This document shows positions 60,946-64,000 of a DNA stretch of 64,000 nucleotides, piece by piece. The position numbers and the translations under genes are program-made. Positions within the stretch are counted from its first letter, which is position 1. Each line of letters opens with the position of its first letter. The notes beneath the pieces were generated by a model. The model had not been told where the DNA came from. It did not search any database and was given only the letters and a program-made list of their open reading frames with translations. Where the stretch lies: NCBI GenBank assembly GCA_026928255.1, contig JAIXKJ010000008.1, forward strand, positions 783,298-847,297. The letters run 5' to 3'. Origin of the DNA: Anaerolineales bacterium. GTDB lineage: Bacteria; Chloroflexota; Anaerolineae; Anaerolineales; Villigracilaceae.

Positions 60946-61060
60946 TCTTGCTCCTTTCCTTTTTGGACGGCTTTGGCGTTTGGATTCTTTCATCTCTGCT
61001 TTGCTTGCGGAGGACTATAATCTTCTCAAACGTTTAACACTTTCCTGGAAAGAGCAAACC

Positions 61061-61741
61061 ATGAATCAACTTCCATCTGACGAAAAGAAACCCGCCGCAT
61101 GGAGCGGAAACGACGCTTGGCTGGGGCTGGGCTTAATGCTGATTGTTTCAGTCGTTTACTTCGCGATAATTTTTTCTTTGAAAAATCAAGAAAATATTCT
61201 CGTTTATTACGTCGCGTCGTTTGAATTTACTTTGCTGATTCCCATTGCCGTTATTTTCTTTTGGCGCAAGGTTTCGTGGAAGGAATTAGGCTTTCAAAAA
61301 TTTAGCGGCGTATATGCGAATCTCGCGCTCGGTTTTGGGTTATTAATCGGCGCGTATATTTTGGTAATCGTCAATAACATCGCCATGATCGCCTTAGGCG
61401 TCGTTACCCAAGCAGACGTTCTCTCCGAAATGATTGGCGAAGTTAATGCGCCTTACCTCTTCGCCTTTACGACGGTCATTGTCGCGCCGATCGTTGAAGA
61501 AATGTTCTTTCGCGGATTTCTGTTCAAAGGCTTGCGCGAAAAATACGGCTGGATTCACGCGTTGTTTTTTAGTTCGCTTATTTTCGCCATCTTTCACGGA
61601 CAAATCGCCACGCTGATCCCGACGTTTTTATTGGGCGCGTTGTTCTCTTATATGTATCAGCGCACGGAGTCAATTTATCCGGGAATAATCCTTCACTTTT
61701 TCGTCAACGCGCTAGGCTCTGCCGCTCTGTTGCTGATGTAG
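61061..61741 (+). CDS. CPBP-family intramembrane metalloprotease
   Basis: 226 residues from ATG 61061 (GGAAAG). Six to eight helices with the family motifs: VEEMFFRGFL (EEXXXR), FAIFHGQ and HFFVNA. Relatives process prenylated proteins or bacteriocins or act in immunity. No target can be named. Confidence 0.82.
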   Translation: MNQLPSDEKKPAAWSGNDAWLGLGLMLIVSVVYFAIIFSLKNQENILVYYVASFEFTLLIPIAVIFFWRKVSWKELGFQKFSGVYANLALGFGLLIGAYILVIVNNIAMIALGVVTQADVLSEMIGEVNAPYLFAFTTVIVAPIVEEMFFRGFLFKGLREKYGWIHALFFSSLIFAIFHGQIATLIPTFLLGALFSYMYQRTESIYPGIILHFFVNALGSAALLLM

Positions 61742-61747
61742 GTTAAA

Positions 61748-62326
61748 TTAACGCCAGTTCGGCTCGACGAAAACGTCCGCCCAAGGCAGGCGAAAGGTGA
61801 AGATAAAGTAAAGCAAAATCGAAGCGCAGAATAAAATCCAAAGGACGGTTTTGAACTCGCGCGAATAGGAAATTTGCGCCATGCCGCGCTCAAAAACCGC
61901 GACGAAGTAGGTCGCAACGAGCAGAATGAGGTTGGCGTAAAGCGCTTCAAATACGAGCGATTCTACGCGCCCAATCAGCGCGGGAGCGAGATACCAAAGC
62001 AGAAAAATCACCCAAGGGAAAAAGACGGCGGCGGACAAACGCGAATACAAAAACGCGGATTTATCTTGAACGTCTTTTTTCGTCAGCGCATATTCGACGA
62101 CGCTGGTCAGCAAATAGGCGAAGAATCCCGCTTTGTAATGCTGGAAATTTGACTCGTTCGTGGCGAAAAATAAAGTCAGCGGAAAGACGGGCAAAACTTT
62201 GAAAATTAAATACATGGCGATAAAGACCGCCCAAAGGAAGGCGGTTTTTATAAAGGGATTCCAAGCGGAAGAAGTTTTTATGAGGTTGCTCCTAAACGAA
62301 ATTAGCGCCAGAAATTTTGCGTCCAC
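61748..62326 (-). CDS. Multi-helix membrane protein of unknown function
   Basis: Up to 192 residues, about five helices. A start at 62326 overlaps menA by 25 bp and has no ribosome site. A good AGGAG lies upstream of an in-frame ATA at 62281-62279 (giving 177 residues beginning KTSSAWNPFIKTAF after it), which could be an unusual start codon or a mutated ATG. The start is therefore uncertain. It contains FFATNESNFQHYKAGFFAYLL. Unknown function. Confidence 0.55.
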   Translation of the reverse strand: MDAKFLALISFRSNLIKTSSAWNPFIKTAFLWAVFIAMYLIFKVLPVFPLTLFFATNESNFQHYKAGFFAYLLTSVVEYALTKKDVQDKSAFLYSRLSAAVFFPWVIFLLWYLAPALIGRVESLVFEALYANLILLVATYFVAVFERGMAQISYSREFKTVLWILFCASILLYFIFTFRLPWADVFVEPNWR

Positions 62327-63333
62327 GGCAGCAGGCGCAGGGCGGTGTCAATCAACAAGCCGAGCATGAAGAGCGAGCCAAAGGCGCGGTTGTTGCGAAA
62401 CGCAATCGGCGCGAAGAAGAGCGGCCAGCCGCCCTGTCCCGCAGGAAAATTTTCGGGGCGAGCGAGCGGCTTCGGCTGAGTCAGCGGCGGCAGGCTGTCT
62501 TTCAGGGAAGGCAGCGCGAAGAGCACAATCAACATGGCGGGCGTGAAGAACCGAGTCCCAATCAAATGCAGGGTGAAAAGATAAGGGGCGATCATCATGG
62601 CGATGATAGTATAACGCGCCGCTTTTTCGCCGATGACGACCGGCAAGGTGTGGATGCCTTTGGCGCGGTCAACGTCAATTTTATCAATATGTTTGCCGAA
62701 GATGACGGTAGTTACGCCGAGAACGTAGGGCAGGCTGGCGATGACGACCGAGTTGTTCCATTGCCCGCTGAGGACGTAGTAGCCGCCGCCGATCATCAGC
62801 GGACCCCAAACGAGCAGGACGGAGAGTTCGCCGAGCGCCAGGCCTTTGAGGGGCCAAGTGTAAAAGAGGACGAAGAACGCGCCCAGCCCTAACAAAACCC
62901 AAGCCGTCGTGGTGAAATGGACGTTCGCAACTAAATATAGCCCGGCGATTAAGGCGAGCGCGCCGGTAACGGCGAAGTAGGTTAAGTGCTGGCGTTTCGT
63001 CATCAGCCCGCTGGCGATCGGTTGCGCGCCGTACATGGTGCGGTAGTAGTTGTCTTTGTCCACGCCGCGAACGTAATCGGTGAAATCGTTGAAGATGTTG
63101 TTGCAAGCGTGCGCCATGACTAAGCCAAACGCCAACGCCAACCATGTCAGGAAGTTGCCCGCGCCGTCGCGCCAAGCGAAGAGTCCCGCTAAGGCGGCGG
63201 AGATGAAGGTCATAATCAAAACAGCGGCGCGGGCGGAGACGAGCCATTTTGAGACAACGTCCAGCGCGTCCCATTCTTCTTTTGAAACTTCGGGGATGAC
63301 GTTTAGCGCTTTTTTCCACATTGCAAAATTCAT
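62302..63333 (-). CDS. menA: UbiA-family prenyltransferase, probably MenA
   Basis: 343 residues, eight to nine helices. First Asp motif NDFTDYVRGVDKDN (about 89-102), second GKHIDKIDVDRAKGIHTLP. MenA joins a polyprenyl tail to 1,4-dihydroxy-2-naphthoate in menaquinone synthesis, which would be the quinol oxidised by the Act complex. A TATAAT box (63364-63359, leftward) and GAGGAGC site precede the ATG. Other UbiA substrates cannot be excluded. Confidence 0.75.
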   Translation of the reverse strand: MNFAMWKKALNVIPEVSKEEWDALDVVSKWLVSARAAVLIMTFISAALAGLFAWRDGAGNFLTWLALAFGLVMAHACNNIFNDFTDYVRGVDKDNYYRTMYGAQPIASGLMTKRQHLTYFAVTGALALIAGLYLVANVHFTTTAWVLLGLGAFFVLFYTWPLKGLALGELSVLLVWGPLMIGGGYYVLSGQWNNSVVIASLPYVLGVTTVIFGKHIDKIDVDRAKGIHTLPVVIGEKAARYTIIAMMIAPYLFTLHLIGTRFFTPAMLIVLFALPSLKDSLPPLTQPKPLARPENFPAGQGGWPLFFAPIAFRNNRAFGSLFMLGLLIDTALRLLPWTQNFWR

Positions 63334-63431
63334 AATTTATCGCTCCTCTTTTTGGGCGATTATAGTGAAATAAGACCTGATTTATTCAGTATAAAACGTC
63401 ATGCAATTTTTGGCTAAACGGCATATTTGAA

Positions 63432-64000
63432 TCAGTCGCCCAATTCGGGAACGGTCGGCGGCGGGGTGCGATGCGCCAAAAGATTTTCGCCCCAGAAGAC
63501 GATCAACGCCAGCCAAACCGCGCCGAAGCCGACGAGTTGAGCGTGGTCGAAAGTCTCCTTGTAAACGAAAACGCCGATGAGGAATTGAAGCGTCGGCGTG
63601 AGGTATTGCAAAATGCCGACCATATTGAGCGGAATCTCTCGCGCGGCGGAAGCGAAAAGCAAGAGCGGAATGGTGGTTACCGCGCCCGCGCCCATTAGGA
63701 GCAAGTCGGTCGCCGCGCCGCGATGGAGAAAGGCGCCGCTTCCGCTCATGTTGACGAAGAGCAAATAGGCGAGCGCAAAGGGCAACGCGATGCCCGTTTC
63801 GAGAGTTAAACCGTAAAGCGAGCCGAGCGGCGAGATTTTTTTCAGCAAACCGTACAAACCAAAACTGACGGCTAACGCCAGCGCAATCCACGGCAGACGT
63901 CCGTATTCGACCGTCAGCCAAACGACGCCGAAAGTCGCCAGCACGACGGGAATCCACTGCGCGGGGCGCAGACGTTCGCGCAAAAAGAAGACGCCAAAAA
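63432..64000 (-). CDS. rarD: RarD/EamA-type transporter (C-terminal part; cut by window end)
   Basis: The last 189 codons of a gene whose start lies beyond the right edge; the frame is open through 64000. About five to six helices in the drug/metabolite transporter superfamily; the pattern FLRERLRPAQWIPVVLATFGV and GILQYLTPTLQFLIGVFVYKE is typical of RarD. Substrate unknown. The 98-bp gap to menA has only the menA promoter. Confidence 0.8.
   Translation of the reverse strand, partial: FGVFFLRERLRPAQWIPVVLATFGVVWLTVEYGRLPWIALALAVSFGLYGLLKKISPLGSLYGLTLETGIALPFALAYLLFVNMSGSGAFLHRGAATDLLLMGAGAVTTIPLLLFASAAREIPLNMVGILQYLTPTLQFLIGVFVYKETFDHAQLVGFGAVWLALIVFWGENLLAHRTPPPTVPELGD

Overview
The window is bacterial chromosome, most likely from the phylum Chloroflexota (an Anaerolineae-like organism). 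The main reasons are an alternative complex III (Act) operon, a LysW carrier-protein amino-acid cluster, menaquinone-type prenyltransferase and deazaflavin-type oxidoreductase genes, and a compact, gene-dense layout. There is no prophage, insertion sequence or CRISPR array. This placement is inference from gene content; no rRNA gene is present to confirm it.

Layout. 0-3.2 kb: phosphate uptake and its regulator (pstS start, pstB, phoU), a class I mannose-6-phosphate isomerase and a small membrane protein. 3.3-10.2 kb: one respiratory operon, actA-actB1-actB2-actC-actD-actE plus an extra monoheme cytochrome, with its own promoter and terminator. 10.2-15 kb: tRNA-Ser with tandem copies of its 3' end and terminator, short orphan genes, etfAB, a DinB-like protein, an unannotated 38-residue peptide gene, and tRNA-Leu. 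15-24.8 kb: gyrA (with a terminator-like hairpin in its leader), birA, a LysM/M23 peptidase, rho, lgt, ribF, truB. 24.8-30.3 kb: a nusA-ylxR-infB-rbfA-nrnA-truB translation/RNA block.

30.4-39.9 kb is a nine-gene leftward cluster, argG-argH-lysW-lysX-argF-lysY-lysZ-lysJ-lysK. lysW encodes a 56-residue carrier ending in EDWGE. With argF, argG and argH inside the cluster, the carrier is probably used to make ornithine and arginine while the intermediates stay attached to LysW. The cluster is crowded with repeat elements, two of which lie in frame inside argH and lysK. In front of argG there is a promoter, a near-leaderless Arg-rich peptide ORF and an intrinsic terminator. Divergent from it, a second promoter drives a Thr/Met-rich leader peptide with a textbook attenuator ahead of aspartokinase. 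Aspartokinase and asd follow, then a SAM-I riboswitch controlling metY, then metA. This gives three different RNA-level controls of amino-acid synthesis within about 4 kb.

45.6-52 kb: an ABC-2 exporter, a lipoprotein peptidase, a small HTH/membrane-protein module, a membrane methyltransferase, and a GbsR-type repressor with a perfect palindromic operator. 52-57.3 kb is the accessory part: a lipoprotein glycosidase, five consecutive leftward orphan genes that look AT-richer than their neighbours (two of them related beta-rich single-domain proteins), and a membrane protein with a lectin-like C-terminal domain. 57.3-64 kb: lpdA, an MBL-fold hydrolase, a CDF metal exporter, CPBP protease, MenA-like prenyltransferase and a RarD-like exporter cut by the window end.
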